Of a DNA stretch of 64,000 nucleotides, positions 1-8,284 are shown in pieces. Position 1 is the stretch's first letter, and the number at the start of each line of letters is the position of its first letter. The notes beneath the pieces were generated by a model. That model ran no database searches. It saw only the letters and a list, made by a program, of their open reading frames with translations, and was not told the DNA's origin. Both the position numbers and the translations under genes were made by a program. The DNA lies in assembly GCF_000472785.1 (NCBI RefSeq), contig NZ_AXAL01000010.1, positions 124,001-188,000 on the forward strand, given 5' to 3'. The DNA is from Mesorhizobium loti CJ3sym (GTDB taxonomy: Bacteria; Pseudomonadota; Alphaproteobacteria; Rhizobiales; Rhizobiaceae).

Positions 1-806
1 GCGTCGTCGAAGACGATGAAGGGTGCATTGCCGCCGAGTTCGAGGCTGAGCCGCTTCACGCTGTCGGCCGCCCCGCGCATCAGCAGCGAGCCGACGCGCG
101 TCGAGCCAGTGAAGGAGATCTTGCGAACGGTCTCGTTCGCCATGATCTCGTTGCCGATCTCCGTGGGCATGCCGGTGACGATGTTGATGACGCCGGCGGG
201 GATGCCGGCGCGATCGGCAAGCACGCCGAGCGCCAGCGCCGAATAGGGCGTGAATTCGGATGGTTTGATCACCACCGTGCAGCCGGCGGCCAATGCCGGC
301 GCGACCTTGCGGGTGATCATCGCATTGGGAAAGTTCCACGGCGTGATGATGCCGCAAACGCCTACCGGCTCCTTCAGCACGATGATCCGTCGGTCTGATG
401 TGGGCGAGGGGATGGTGTGGCCGTTGATGCGGCGTGCCTCCTCCGCGAACCATTTGACGAAGGAAGCACCGTAGCGGATTTCGCCCTTGGCCTCGTCCAG
501 CGGCTTGCCCTGTTCCGTCGTCAGGATCAGCGCCAGATCGTCCAGATGTGCCAGCATCAGGCCATGCCAGGCTTCCAGGAGGCAAGCGCGCTCGGCGTTG
601 GTCTTCTTCTTCCAGTCGGCATAGGCGGAAGCCGCGGCCTCTATGGCGGCGCGGGTCTCCGGGCCGGTCATGTCAGGGACCGTGCCGATCGCCGCCTGGG
701 TTGCCGGATCGATGACATCGACCGTCCTGCCGGAGCCGGCCGCGACCCATTCGCCGCCAATCAGGCCAGCTTCGCGGAAGAGACTTTCGTTTTTCAGGTT
801 TTTCAT
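1..806 (-). CDS. gabD: NAD(P)-dependent succinate-semialdehyde dehydrogenase-like aldehyde dehydrogenase (partial, 3' end outside window)
   Basis: Reading leftward from the ATG at 806 gives about 268 residues of an aldehyde dehydrogenase; the frame has no stop before the window edge, so the C-terminal half, including the catalytic cysteine, is not visible. Family marks are TPWNFP in the cofactor-binding region, KPSEFTP, FTGSTRVG, and LELGGNAPFIVFDDA carrying the general-base Glu. EQGKPLDEAKGE and LELGGNAPF are typical of the GabD subgroup, which oxidises succinate semialdehyde to succinate. It lies 17 bp after the ttuC-like gene and is probably the last visible gene of the 5926-to-1 operon. 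Subfamily is inferred; the ALDH superfamily is certain. Confidence 0.85.
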   Translation of the reverse strand, partial: MKNLKNESLFREAGLIGGEWVAAGSGRTVDVIDPATQAAIGTVPDMTGPETRAAIEAAASAYADWKKKTNAERACLLEAWHGLMLAHLDDLALILTTEQGKPLDEAKGEIRYGASFVKWFAEEARRINGHTIPSPTSDRRIIVLKEPVGVCGIITPWNFPNAMITRKVAPALAAGCTVVIKPSEFTPYSALALGVLADRAGIPAGVINIVTGMPTEIGNEIMANETVRKISFTGSTRVGSLLMRGAADSVKRLSLELGGNAPFIVFDD

Positions 807-823
807 CGGATACGACCTTGCAA

Positions 824-1867
824 TCAGGTGAGTGCCGCGACGATGGCGGCCGTGATGGCTTTCGTGCTGTCCTTGCCGGGAGTTGTTCCGATGCCGCGCA
901 CGGTTGTCGCTTCGACCGCTTGCATGACCCGGCCGGCGGCGGCCGTTTCGCCGAGATGTTCGAGCATCATCGCGCCGGACCAGATGGCGGCGATCGGGTT
1001 GGCGATGCCGAGATGGGCGATGTCGGGCGCCGAGCCGTGCACTGGCTCGAACATGGAGGGTGCCGAGCGGCCGGGATTGATGTTGGCGGAGGCGGCGTAG
1101 CCGAGCCCGCCCTGGATCGCCGCGCCGATGTCGGTGAGGATGTCGCCGAACAGGTTGGAGGCGACGACCACGTCGAGGCTCTCGGGCGCCATGATCATGC
1201 GCGCGGCGAGCGCATCGACGTGATAGCTGGTGACTTCGACGTCAGGATAATCCGCGGCCAGCTTTCGCGTGATCTCGTCCCAGAACACCATCGAGTATTT
1301 CTGGGCGTTGGATTTGGTGACGGAGGCGAGCTTCCCCCGACGCGACCGCGCCTGCTCGAAGCCGAAGCGCAGTATGCGCTCGACGCCGGCGCGGGTGAAG
1401 ATCGAGGTCTCCACGGCGACCTCGTCCAGCGTGCCTTGATGCACGCGTCCGCCGGCGCCCGAATATTCGCCCTCGGTGTTCTCGCGGATGCACAATATGT
1501 CGAAGCTCTCGGCCCGCAGCGGCCCCGTGACGCCCGGCAGCAGACGGTGCGGCCGGATGTTGGCGTATTGCACGAACGCCTTGCGGATCGGCAGCAGGAG
1601 ACCATGGAGCGAGACGGAATCCGGCACCTCCGCCGGCCAGCCGACCGCGCCGAGAAGGATGGCGTCGAAGCCGCGCAAGGTCTCGATACCATCCTGCGGC
1701 ATCATGCGGCCGGTATCCTTGTAGAATTTACAGGACCAGGGGAACTCCGCGACCGTCAGGGCAAAGCCGGCGTGTCCGGCCGCCGTTTCCAGCACAGTCC
1801 AGGCGGCGGCGGTGACATCGCGGCCGATGCCGTCACCGGGGATCAGGGCGATCGAGTAGGATTTCAT
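824..1867 (-). CDS. ttuC: Tartrate dehydrogenase / D-malate dehydrogenase (isopropylmalate dehydrogenase superfamily)
   Basis: About 347 residues. The N-terminus YSIALIPGDGIGRDV is the nucleotide-binding start of the isocitrate/isopropylmalate dehydrogenase fold. LLLPIRKAFVQYANIRPHRL and CIRENTEGEYSGAGG (substrate-binding Arg residues) are typical of the TtuC/DmlA subgroup, which oxidatively decarboxylates tartrate or D-malate in the cytoplasm. The C-terminal half has DILTDIGAAIQGGLGYAASANINP, cited here only through its key Asp and Gly residues, and FEPVHGSAPD. GAAGAG sits 6 nt before the ATG at 1867 but directly abuts the ATG at 1873, so I prefer 1867. It overlaps nothing and is 10 bp after the upstream aldehyde dehydrogenase, which supports one transcript. 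Confidence 0.88.
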   Translation of the reverse strand: MKSYSIALIPGDGIGRDVTAAAWTVLETAAGHAGFALTVAEFPWSCKFYKDTGRMMPQDGIETLRGFDAILLGAVGWPAEVPDSVSLHGLLLPIRKAFVQYANIRPHRLLPGVTGPLRAESFDILCIRENTEGEYSGAGGRVHQGTLDEVAVETSIFTRAGVERILRFGFEQARSRRGKLASVTKSNAQKYSMVFWDEITRKLAADYPDVEVTSYHVDALAARMIMAPESLDVVVASNLFGDILTDIGAAIQGGLGYAASANINPGRSAPSMFEPVHGSAPDIAHLGIANPIAAIWSGAMMLEHLGETAAAGRVMQAVEATTVRGIGTTPGKDSTKAITAAIVAALT

Positions 1868-1877
1868 CGGCATCTCT

Positions 1878-3341
1878 TCACAGGCTGATCAGGACGCTCT
1901 TGGTCCTGCGGTTGGCGAGATAAGCCTCGCGGCCGAGGTCCTTGCCGATGCCGGAGCGCTTGTAGCCGCCGGTCGGCAGGATATGGTCGCGCGAGCGGCT
2001 GTAGCGATTGACCCAGACGGTGCCCGCTTCGAGCTTGCGCGCGAAGCGGATGGTGCGGGACAGGTCTGATGTGAACAGGCCGGAAGCCAGCCCGTAGGTC
2101 GGATGGGACGACAGCGCCAGCGCCTCTTCCTCGGTCTCGAAGGTCTGAACGGTCAGGACCGGGCCGAAGATTTCCTCGATGATTGCAGGATTGGCCTGAT
2201 CGACATTGGCGATCAGCGTCGGCTCGTAGAAATAGCCGGGGCTGTCCATGAAATTGCCACCGGCCAGGCATTCGCCGCCGGCCTCGACCGCGGCTCGCAC
2301 GATGCTGTCGATGCGCGCCCGCTGCCGTTCCGAGATGATGGGCGAATACTGCGTCGCCTCGTCCCAGGTCGGGCCGGGCAAAACCGCCTTCATCTTCTCC
2401 AGGATGGCGGCCGTCAGCCTATCGGCTACGCTCTTCTCGACGATCAGGCGCGTGCCGGCCACGCAGGCCTGGCCAGCATTGAAGGTGACGCTGCCGGCGA
2501 TGGCCGTCGCCGCCTTGTCCAGATCGGCATCGGCAAAGACGATCTGCGGGCTCTTGCCGCCGAGTTCAAGCGTCATCGGCTTGACGCCGGTGCGGGCGAC
2601 GTTCTCCATGATCGCCGAGCCGGCGCGGGTCGATCCGGTGAAGCTGACCTTGGCGATATCGAGATGGCCGGTCAGCGCCGTGCCAGTCGTCGGACCGTCG
2701 CCCAGCACCACGTTTATGAGGCCTGCCGGCAGACCCGCTTTAACGGCGAGTTGCGCCATATAGACTGCCGAGAAAGGCGTCATTTCCGACGGCTTCAGCA
2801 CGACCGCATTGCCCGCAGCCAGTGCCGGACCAAGCTTCCATCCAGCCATCGAGATGGGAAAATTCCAGGGCGTGATCGCGCCGACCACGCCATAGGGCTC
2901 GCTCATGATCATGCCGAGAGTGGCGTCGTCGGTCGGTACGAGCTCGCTGCCTTCCTTGTCGGCGAATTCGGCAAAGAAGCGGATCTGCTCGGCGGTTATC
3001 GCGATGTCGCCGGCAATGAGCTGGCCGACAGGCCGGGTGGAGGACAGTGCCTCGATCCTGGCCAACGTTTCGGCTTCCGCTTCGATCAGGTCGGCCCAGG
3101 CCTGGAGCGCCTTCGTCCGTTCGCGTGGCCGAACGCCACCCCAGTTGCTGGACTTCAGCGCGGCCTTGGCGCTCTCCACGGTACGGCAGACCATATCGAC
3201 GCCGGCCACCGGGCAGGCGGCATATGCTCTGCCATCCGATGGTCGATGCATCTCGATCGCACCCTCGGCAGCGATCAGCTCGCCGCCAATGAAATGGCCG
3301 ACGGGAAGGGATACGGCATCCGGGTCGAAGCTCAGGCCCAT
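1878..3341 (-). CDS. NAD(P)-dependent aldehyde dehydrogenase
   Basis: A full-length aldehyde dehydrogenase of about 487 residues (family norm 480-500). It shows TPWNFPISMAGWK, KPSEMTPFSA, FTGSTRAG, the general-base Glu in LELGGKSPQ and the nucleophilic Cys in NAGQACVAGT. EEIFGPVLTV and the C-terminal GTVWVNRY/GGYKRSGIG complete the fold. An oddity is ALSSTRPVGQ near residue 100, where most relatives have an acidic D-x-GKP stretch. GTG at 3350 is an alternative start; ATG at 3341 is chosen. It lies between the cupin gene and ttuC-like gene in the minus-strand operon. Substrate is unknown; a semialdehyde derived from a deacetylated amine would fit the neighbours. Confidence 0.88.
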   Translation of the reverse strand: MGLSFDPDAVSLPVGHFIGGELIAAEGAIEMHRPSDGRAYAACPVAGVDMVCRTVESAKAALKSSNWGGVRPRERTKALQAWADLIEAEAETLARIEALSSTRPVGQLIAGDIAITAEQIRFFAEFADKEGSELVPTDDATLGMIMSEPYGVVGAITPWNFPISMAGWKLGPALAAGNAVVLKPSEMTPFSAVYMAQLAVKAGLPAGLINVVLGDGPTTGTALTGHLDIAKVSFTGSTRAGSAIMENVARTGVKPMTLELGGKSPQIVFADADLDKAATAIAGSVTFNAGQACVAGTRLIVEKSVADRLTAAILEKMKAVLPGPTWDEATQYSPIISERQRARIDSIVRAAVEAGGECLAGGNFMDSPGYFYEPTLIANVDQANPAIIEEIFGPVLTVQTFETEEEALALSSHPTYGLASGLFTSDLSRTIRFARKLEAGTVWVNRYSRSRDHILPTGGYKRSGIGKDLGREAYLANRRTKSVLISL

Positions 3342-3488
3342 GGCACCCACTCTGGACTATTCTGCTGGAGCCTAGCGCGGGCAGCAGCGCAGCATGCACC
3401 GTTCGGCGATCGGTCGCGGATGATTGTTGTGTACCGGCGATGACAGACGGCAAAATCTGTTGCGGAGACCGGCGCCTCCGCGCTCCTG

Positions 3489-3857
3489 TTACCCTACGGT
3501 TACGTAGATCTTGCGCACCGTTTCGATGGTCTTCCAAACGCCGGTGAAGCCTGGCTTCATCACGAAGCTGTCGCCGGCGCGGTAGGTCACCGCCTCGCCG
3601 CCGTCGGGCGTGATTTCGATCACGCCCGAGAGGATGTGGCAGAACTCGAAAGTCTCGCCCTTGATCGAGCGCGTTTCGCCGGGCGTCGCCTCCCAGACGC
3701 CGGTATGCACGAGGTCGTCCTTGGCGACATCCTGCGCCCAGGTCTTGAAGGCGGGGTTGCCGGCAATCAGCCGTTCGGGCAGCGCCGCGGATTCGCGCGG
3801 CGGAAAGCCAGGGTTGGTATCGACGGTCTTGAGCAGGGACAAGGGATGGCCTTTCAT
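3489..3857 (-). CDS. Small cupin-domain protein (cupin_3/DUF861 type)
   Basis: About 122 residues forming a single beta-barrel cupin. The core runs through GVWEATPGETRSIKGETFEFCHILSG, with the first-motif Glu and His visible, then ITPDGGEAVTYRAGDSFVMKPGFTGVWKTIETVRKIYV, which is the typical end of DUF861 cupins. Such proteins often sit in amino-acid or ureide catabolic operons, where some are hydrolases or isomerases and others bind small ligands; no reaction can be assigned here. ATG at 3857 is chosen; a TTG at 3869 would add four residues and overlap the preceding stop. It is 8 bp downstream of the hydroxyacid dehydrogenase gene. Confidence 0.8.
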   Translation of the reverse strand: MKGHPLSLLKTVDTNPGFPPRESAALPERLIAGNPAFKTWAQDVAKDDLVHTGVWEATPGETRSIKGETFEFCHILSGVIEITPDGGEAVTYRAGDSFVMKPGFTGVWKTIETVRKIYVTVG

Positions 3858-3865
3858 GTTGGACT

Positions 3866-4789
3866 TCAATAGCCGCGCGAGCGGTCGACGAGCCCGATCG
3901 GGTCGAGCCCGGCGCGGTGGCGTCGGATGTTTTCGATGACGGTCCGCGCAGCAGTCGCGGGTTGGGTGACGCTGGCGACATGCGGGGTCAAAATGACCTT
4001 TTGATGCGACCAGAACGGATGGTCTGCGGGCAGCGGTTCGGGATCTGTGACGTCGATCATCGCCGCTGAAAGGTGGCCGCTATCGAGCGCGGCGACAAGG
4101 GCTTCTTGATCGAGCTGCGGCCCCCGGCCGGTATGGACGAGCGCCGCGCCCTTGGGCAGCTTGGCAAACAGATCGGCATCGAGGAAACCGCGCGTCTCCT
4201 CGGTCAGCGGCAGCAGGCAGATCAAAATGTCGCTGGCCGCGAGCATCTCCTCCAGCCCACGCTCGCCATGATGACAGGTCACCCCCTCGATCCGCCGCGG
4301 CGAGCGGCTCCATCCAGCAAGTGGAAAGCTGAAGGGCTTCAGCCGGTCGAGGACGGCTTGCCCAAGATGCCCGAGGCCGAGCACGCCGAGCCGGCGCGAC
4401 CCAGCCTGCAACTGGGGGATGTCGCGCCATTCGCCGGCGCGCTGCTGCGCCAGATATCCCGGCAGGTTGCGATGCAGGGCGAGCACGGCAAGCGTCACAT
4501 ACTCCTGCATCATGCGCACGATGCCTTCCTCGACCGTACGCACGATCTTCACCTGTTCCGGCGCGGTGTCGAGGCGGAACTGGTCCACGCCGGCGCCAAT
4601 GGAAAACAGGATCTCCAGGTTGCTGTAGCGGGCGAGGTCTTCTGGCTCTGTCCAGGTAATGAGATAGCGCACGGCGTCGGGATCGACCGTTGCGGCATCC
4701 ATCGTGAAAGGGACATCAGGCAGTTCCTTGGCGAAGGCATCGGCGAAGATCGCCCCGCGCCGCGCATCGGAATTGAACAGGAATGTCAT
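3866..4789 (-). CDS. D-2-hydroxyacid dehydrogenase, glyoxylate/hydroxypyruvate reductase A type
   Basis: 307 residues, the usual length for GhrA-type enzymes. The N-terminal substrate domain contains [14 protein letters not shown]. The Rossmann domain has [28 protein letters not shown], followed by [20 protein letters not shown]. The catalytic set is visible as the Arg in [13 protein letters not shown], the Glu in DVTDPEPLP and the His in LTPHVASVT. It should reduce a 2-keto acid such as glyoxylate or hydroxypyruvate, or oxidise the matching D-hydroxy acid, with NAD(P)H in the cytoplasm. GGGGAA lies 5 nt before the ATG. It is 12 bp after the argE-like gene and slightly upstream of the cupin gene. 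Confidence 0.87.
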   Translation of the reverse strand: MTFLFNSDARRGAIFADAFAKELPDVPFTMDAATVDPDAVRYLITWTEPEDLARYSNLEILFSIGAGVDQFRLDTAPEQVKIVRTVEEGIVRMMQEYVTLAVLALHRNLPGYLAQQRAGEWRDIPQLQAGSRRLGVLGLGHLGQAVLDRLKPFSFPLAGWSRSPRRIEGVTCHHGERGLEEMLAASDILICLLPLTEETRGFLDADLFAKLPKGAALVHTGRGPQLDQEALVAALDSGHLSAAMIDVTDPEPLPADHPFWSHQKVILTPHVASVTQPATAARTVIENIRRHRAGLDPIGLVDRSRGY

Positions 4790-4801
4790 TCCGGTTCCCC
4801 T

Positions 4802-5926
4802 TCAAGCCGCGCAGTGGGCGCCCAGCGCCTCGATCAATCGCTGGCAGGCGGCGAGTTCGCTGGTGAGAATGTACTCATCCGACTTGTGGGCGCGGTCGAT
4901 GTCGCCGGGCCCACAGATGATCGCATCGAGCCCGGCGGCCTGATAAAGCCCGGCCTCCGTACCGTAGCTGACGGCGGCAAGCGGCACCTCGCCGGTCAAG
5001 GCGTGAAGCAGTCCCGCAAGTGGCGCATCTGGTGGCAGCGACATCGCCGGATAGGCGCTCATCGGTGTCCACTCGATGCGAAAGCCATCGGACGCAAGGG
5101 CCTCTGCCCGCGCCTTTACCGGCGCGAGCAGGCTGGCCGGGTCGACGCCGGGTACGGCGCGTGCCTCCAGGTCCAGCGTGCAGGTGCCGGGGATGATGTT
5201 GACCTGATGTCCGCCCGCCACGACGCCCGCTTGCAGCGAGGAGTAGGGCGGCTCGAAGGCAGGGTCGAACGGACCGTGCGTCAGCCGTTCGGCCTCTGTC
5301 ACAGCCGCGCTCAGCGCACCGGCCATGGCGTGGATGGCGTTGAGGCCGAGATCGGGCCGCGAGGAATGGCCGGAGCGCCCGTTGATGATCACGCGGGCGG
5401 CCGCCTTGCCCTTGTGGCCGCGCACGGCGCGCAGGCCGCTCGGCTCGCCGACGATGACGCCGAGCGGCTTCGCGCAAAGCTCGGGAAGGCGGGCGATCAG
5501 ATGCGGCACGCCGCGGCACCCCACCTCCTCGTCGTAGGAGAAGGCGAGGTGGATTGGCCTGGCAAGGCGCAGTCCCGCCAGCGCAGGCACGGCCGCGAGC
5601 GCCGCGGCAAGAAACCCCTTCATGTCCGTGGTGCCGCGTCCGTAGAGCCGCTCGCCCTCCCGGCGCAGCGCAAAAGGGCTCGAACTCCATTGCGGCTCAC
5701 TGGCGGGGACGACGTCCATGTGGCCTGACAGGATGTAGCCCGGGACATTGGCGGGGCCGATCGTCGCGAAAAGATTGGAACGATCGCCTTCCGGCCCGGG
5801 AAGCACGGTGACCTGCGTGCTGTGTTCAGCGAGATAGGTCTCGATCCAGCCGGCGATGTCACCGTTCGGCTTGCCGGCGACCGATGGAAAGGCGACGAGA
5901 CGGTCGAGGATGTCGAAGACGTCCAT
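4802..5926 (-). CDS. argE: Acetylornithine deacetylase-like M20 metallopeptidase
   Basis: About 374 residues of the M20/ArgE family. Metal ligands and catalytic residues are visible: LSGHMDVVPAS (first His-x-Asp), GRGTTDMKGFLA (bridging Asp), SYDEEVGCRG (catalytic Glu pair), VGEPSG and the late GYGTEAGLYQ-type segment, here SYGTEAGL, plus ICGPGDIDRAHKSDE (last His). ArgE hydrolyses N2-acetylornithine, but relatives cleave many N-acyl amino acids. Being the first gene of a catabolic operon, it more likely deacylates an imported substrate than serves arginine synthesis. GAGGG lies 5 nt before the ATG at 5926; a TTG at 5938 is less likely. A paralogue lies at 26339-27523. Confidence 0.85.
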   Translation of the reverse strand: MDVFDILDRLVAFPSVAGKPNGDIAGWIETYLAEHSTQVTVLPGPEGDRSNLFATIGPANVPGYILSGHMDVVPASEPQWSSSPFALRREGERLYGRGTTDMKGFLAAALAAVPALAGLRLARPIHLAFSYDEEVGCRGVPHLIARLPELCAKPLGVIVGEPSGLRAVRGHKGKAAARVIINGRSGHSSRPDLGLNAIHAMAGALSAAVTEAERLTHGPFDPAFEPPYSSLQAGVVAGGHQVNIIPGTCTLDLEARAVPGVDPASLLAPVKARAEALASDGFRIEWTPMSAYPAMSLPPDAPLAGLLHALTGEVPLAAVSYGTEAGLYQAAGLDAIICGPGDIDRAHKSDEYILTSELAACQRLIEALGAHCAA

Positions 5927-6211
5927 TCCAGCCCTCAAAGCGTTTCGGGTTCGCCGGAATCGGTGCCGTCGACCATATGCTGCCAGATTTCCAAAGAGGA
6001 TGCGTGTGTTCTTTCGCGATTGCGTGCCGAAAGCTGAAATGTTTCAGTTGAATCTTGCGTTGCTGCGCGGCTTTCGAGCAAATCGTATCGGTCTGCTCGT
6101 TTAGCGTTGGCGGGCAGAGGGTGGCCATCAATGCGTGGCCCTCTGGTGCGGAAATCTTGCAGGGGCACAGAATTGAAGCCGTCAGGAAGTTTGAAAATCG
6201 ATACCTTATCA
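5927..6211. promoter_or_regulatory. Divergent intergenic region between the argE-like operon and the acetyltransferase gene
   Basis: This 285-bp gap separates two divergent genes and must hold both promoters, but I cannot place a convincing -35/-10 pair. It contains a 7-bp inverted repeat, CAGAGGG at 6115-6121 and CCCTCTG at 6139-6145, spaced by 17 bp, which could be an operator or leader hairpin. Short open frames across it are not supported as genes. Confidence 0.35.
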
Positions 6212-7069
6212 ATGCGGATCGGCGACATCGAAGGCGTCGAACTGGACCGCTTGCACGCACTCTCGCTCTCCGTGGGATGGCCGCATCGCGCCGAAGACTG
6301 GCAATTCCTGCGCCAATCGGGACAGGGCCTCGTGGCGCTCGATGAGATCGGCCGGGTTCTCGGTTCGGCCATGTGGTTCGCGCATGGCGCCGACTTCGCG
6401 ACCGTGGGCATGGTTATCACCTCGCCGCGGTTGCAGACGCTGGGGGCGGGGCAATGGCTGATGAAGCGGGTCTTCGACAAGCTGGTCGGACATGACTTGC
6501 GCCTCAATGCAACCCGTGCGGCAAGGCGGCTCTATCTCTCGCTCGACTTCCAGCCGGAGAAGACCGTTTACCAATGCCAAGGCATCGCCCGCATTCAGAC
6601 GAAGGATAGGCCGGCAAATGTTCGAGGCGATGTCCGGGCTTTGGACACAAATGATATTCCCGCCGTGATTGCGCTCGATGCGGCAGGGTTTGGCGTGAGG
6701 CGGGATGCGCTCATCGAAAAGCTTTTCGCGCACTCGGCCGGCTATGGTCTTTTCAAGGGTGGCACGCTGAACGCGTTCGCGCTCTGTCGGCCGTTCGGGC
6801 GGGGCCATGTCGTGGGGCCGGTCGTGGCGGAAAGTGACGCAGAGGCGGTAGCGGTTGTCCAGCCACACGTGATGCACCATTCAGGGTCTTTCCTGCGGAT
6901 CGACACCCACATGGACCATGGCGAGTTCGCTGCCTTTCTGTCGCACAGCGGAATGCCTGTTTTCGACACGGTGCTCACCATGTCGATGGGCAAACGCCTC
7001 ACCGATTTTGCCGCCAGCGCCGCAGTTGCACTGATGACCTATGCACTCGCCAGTCAAACTCTCGGATAG
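6212..7069 (+). CDS. GNAT-family N-acetyltransferase
   Basis: About 285 residues from the ATG at 6212; a TTG at 6191 directly behind AGGAAG is an alternative, and the frame is open further upstream. The N-terminal half has the GNAT core: LSVGWPHRAEDW, an acetyl-CoA-binding-like VGMVITSPRLQTLGAGQWLMKRV, then ATRAARRLYLSLDFQPEKTVYQC, which is the strand and helix after the CoA site. The C-terminal half has a second GNAT-like fold start (ALDTNDIPAVIALDAAGFGVRRDALI) and a conserved-looking GSFLRIDTHMDHGEFAAFLSHSGMPVFDTVLTM end. Two-domain proteins of this sort are common and mostly of unknown substrate. It appears monocistronic. Confidence 0.75.
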   Translation: MRIGDIEGVELDRLHALSLSVGWPHRAEDWQFLRQSGQGLVALDEIGRVLGSAMWFAHGADFATVGMVITSPRLQTLGAGQWLMKRVFDKLVGHDLRLNATRAARRLYLSLDFQPEKTVYQCQGIARIQTKDRPANVRGDVRALDTNDIPAVIALDAAGFGVRRDALIEKLFAHSAGYGLFKGGTLNAFALCRPFGRGHVVGPVVAESDAEAVAVVQPHVMHHSGSFLRIDTHMDHGEFAAFLSHSGMPVFDTVLTMSMGKRLTDFAASAAVALMTYALASQTLG

Positions 7070-7451
7070 TGCATTCCAGGACGCGGGCCGTCGCGGCTGT
7101 CCACACTTTCGACAAGTTTGATTTTCAGGCGGCACTGGATATCGCGAAGGCGACGGTCCTGGGCGCGCAGCGCTAAGCCGCCAACCTGGCGACACCTAGG
7201 TCCAATACATCAATTCCGTTTGCGGAAAACAAGAAAAACCCAGCTAGATCAATAACCTAACTGGGTCAAAAACAATCAAGTGGGAGCAAGGGAAGCGGCG
7301 ATAGGATCGGTTGTCGGGCCTCCTTTTTTCAGCGCACGTCCAGGCCCACCATTCGTTCCGCTGTCCGGCCCGCAGACATGTCTAATAGAACCTTTGAGGC
7401 GCGCGACGCACGAGGGGATTGTCAAGCACCGCGCGGCAATCCCATGGTGGC
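7070..7451. other. Intergenic stretch with a possible gene-end remnant
   Basis: These 382 bp lie between convergent genes. A short plus-strand frame from a GTG at 7069 to TAA at 7174-7176 would encode 35 residues ending in FDFQAALDIAKATVLGAQR. It reads like the tail of a lost protein, but I cannot name the family and it may be chance. The rest holds the hairpin at 7238-7266 and otherwise nothing I recognise. Confidence 0.25.
7238..7266 (-). terminator. Probable rho-independent terminator for the 12141-to-7452 operon
   Basis: ACCCAGCTAG at 7238-7247 pairs with CTAACTGGGT at 7257-7266 around a 9-nt loop, with one G-U pair. On the minus strand the stem is followed by TTTTTCTT, the expected uridine tract, while the plus side has none. 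It lies about 185 bp after the SDR stop and would end that operon. Confidence 0.65.
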
Positions 7452-8192
7452 TCAGGAGCTGCTGTTCATCCGCTCGAACAAAGCTTCGCCCAAGCGGCGC
7501 GTTTGGGCGGAGATACCGACAAGCACCTCGTCCTTGTCCGTTTCGAGTTGCGCAAGCGCTTCGGTGGCGAATTCGTCCGGGCTGACCATCATGCGGTTGG
7601 CTGTCCCCGCACTGCGCGTATTGCCACCGAGACCGGTATCGACAATCGGTGGCGCCATCTCCACCACGCGGATTGTCGTCGATTTCAACTGATGGCGCAG
7701 GCTCAGCGTAAAGGAGTGGATGGCGGCCTTGGTGGCGCAATAAACGGGGACGTCCGCCATCGGCGAGAAGGCCAGTCCCGAGCTGACGTTGATGATGCAT
7801 GCGTGCTCGTGCTGCCTGAGGGTCGACAGCAGCTCGGCGATCAGATGGATCGGCGCCGTGAGGTTGATCGCCACTTCCTGATCGAGAGTGTCGATCTCCG
7901 GATCATGGTTGAAGTCGCGCCGATGCTGAACGCCTGCATTGTTGATGACGATATTGAGGGTCGGATGGTTCGCTTTCAGCCAATCGACCATCGACCGGCG
8001 ACTTTTGGTATCGGCGACATCGCAGATACGGGTGATTAGCACGGGCACTTCTTCTTGCGCCTTATCAAGAAGGGCTTCGTTCCTGCCGCAGATGATGACC
8101 TGGTTGCCTTTTTCTGAAAGGCGTCGTGCAAGCGCAAAACCGATGCCGGTCGCGCCGCCTGTGATGAGGATTGTGTTTTCTGTGAGCTTCAA
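7452..8192 (-). CDS. Short-chain dehydrogenase/reductase (DltE-like)
   Basis: About 246 residues. The cofactor site is TGGATGIGFALARRL, NNAG is in NIVINNAGVQHRR, and the catalytic tetrad includes Ser in NVSSGLAFSP and Tyr-x3-Lys in VYCATKAAIHSF. It should oxidise or reduce a small carbonyl or alcohol with NAD(P). A TTG at 8192 has AAGGA 9 nt upstream and gives the usual N-terminus MKLTENTILITGG; the upstream TTG at 8234 lacks such a site. It is the last gene of the LysR-facing operon, 92 bp after the amidohydrolase. Confidence 0.85.
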   Translation of the reverse strand: MKLTENTILITGGATGIGFALARRLSEKGNQVIICGRNEALLDKAQEEVPVLITRICDVADTKSRRSMVDWLKANHPTLNIVINNAGVQHRRDFNHDPEIDTLDQEVAINLTAPIHLIAELLSTLRQHEHACIINVSSGLAFSPMADVPVYCATKAAIHSFTLSLRHQLKSTTIRVVEMAPPIVDTGLGGNTRSAGTANRMMVSPDEFATEALAQLETDKDEVLVGISAQTRRLGEALFERMNSSS

Positions 8193-8284
8193 GATCGTGC
8201 GTCCTTCTGATGAATCGAAAGGTGCGCCGACCAAGCCTTAGGCTTTTCGATGTGCACACCTCTATGACCGGCAAACCGGTCAGG

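Noticed and set aside
4073..5728. A 551-codon plus-strand frame
   Set aside because: It is antisense to the hydroxyacid dehydrogenase and argE-like genes, both with intact active-site motifs.
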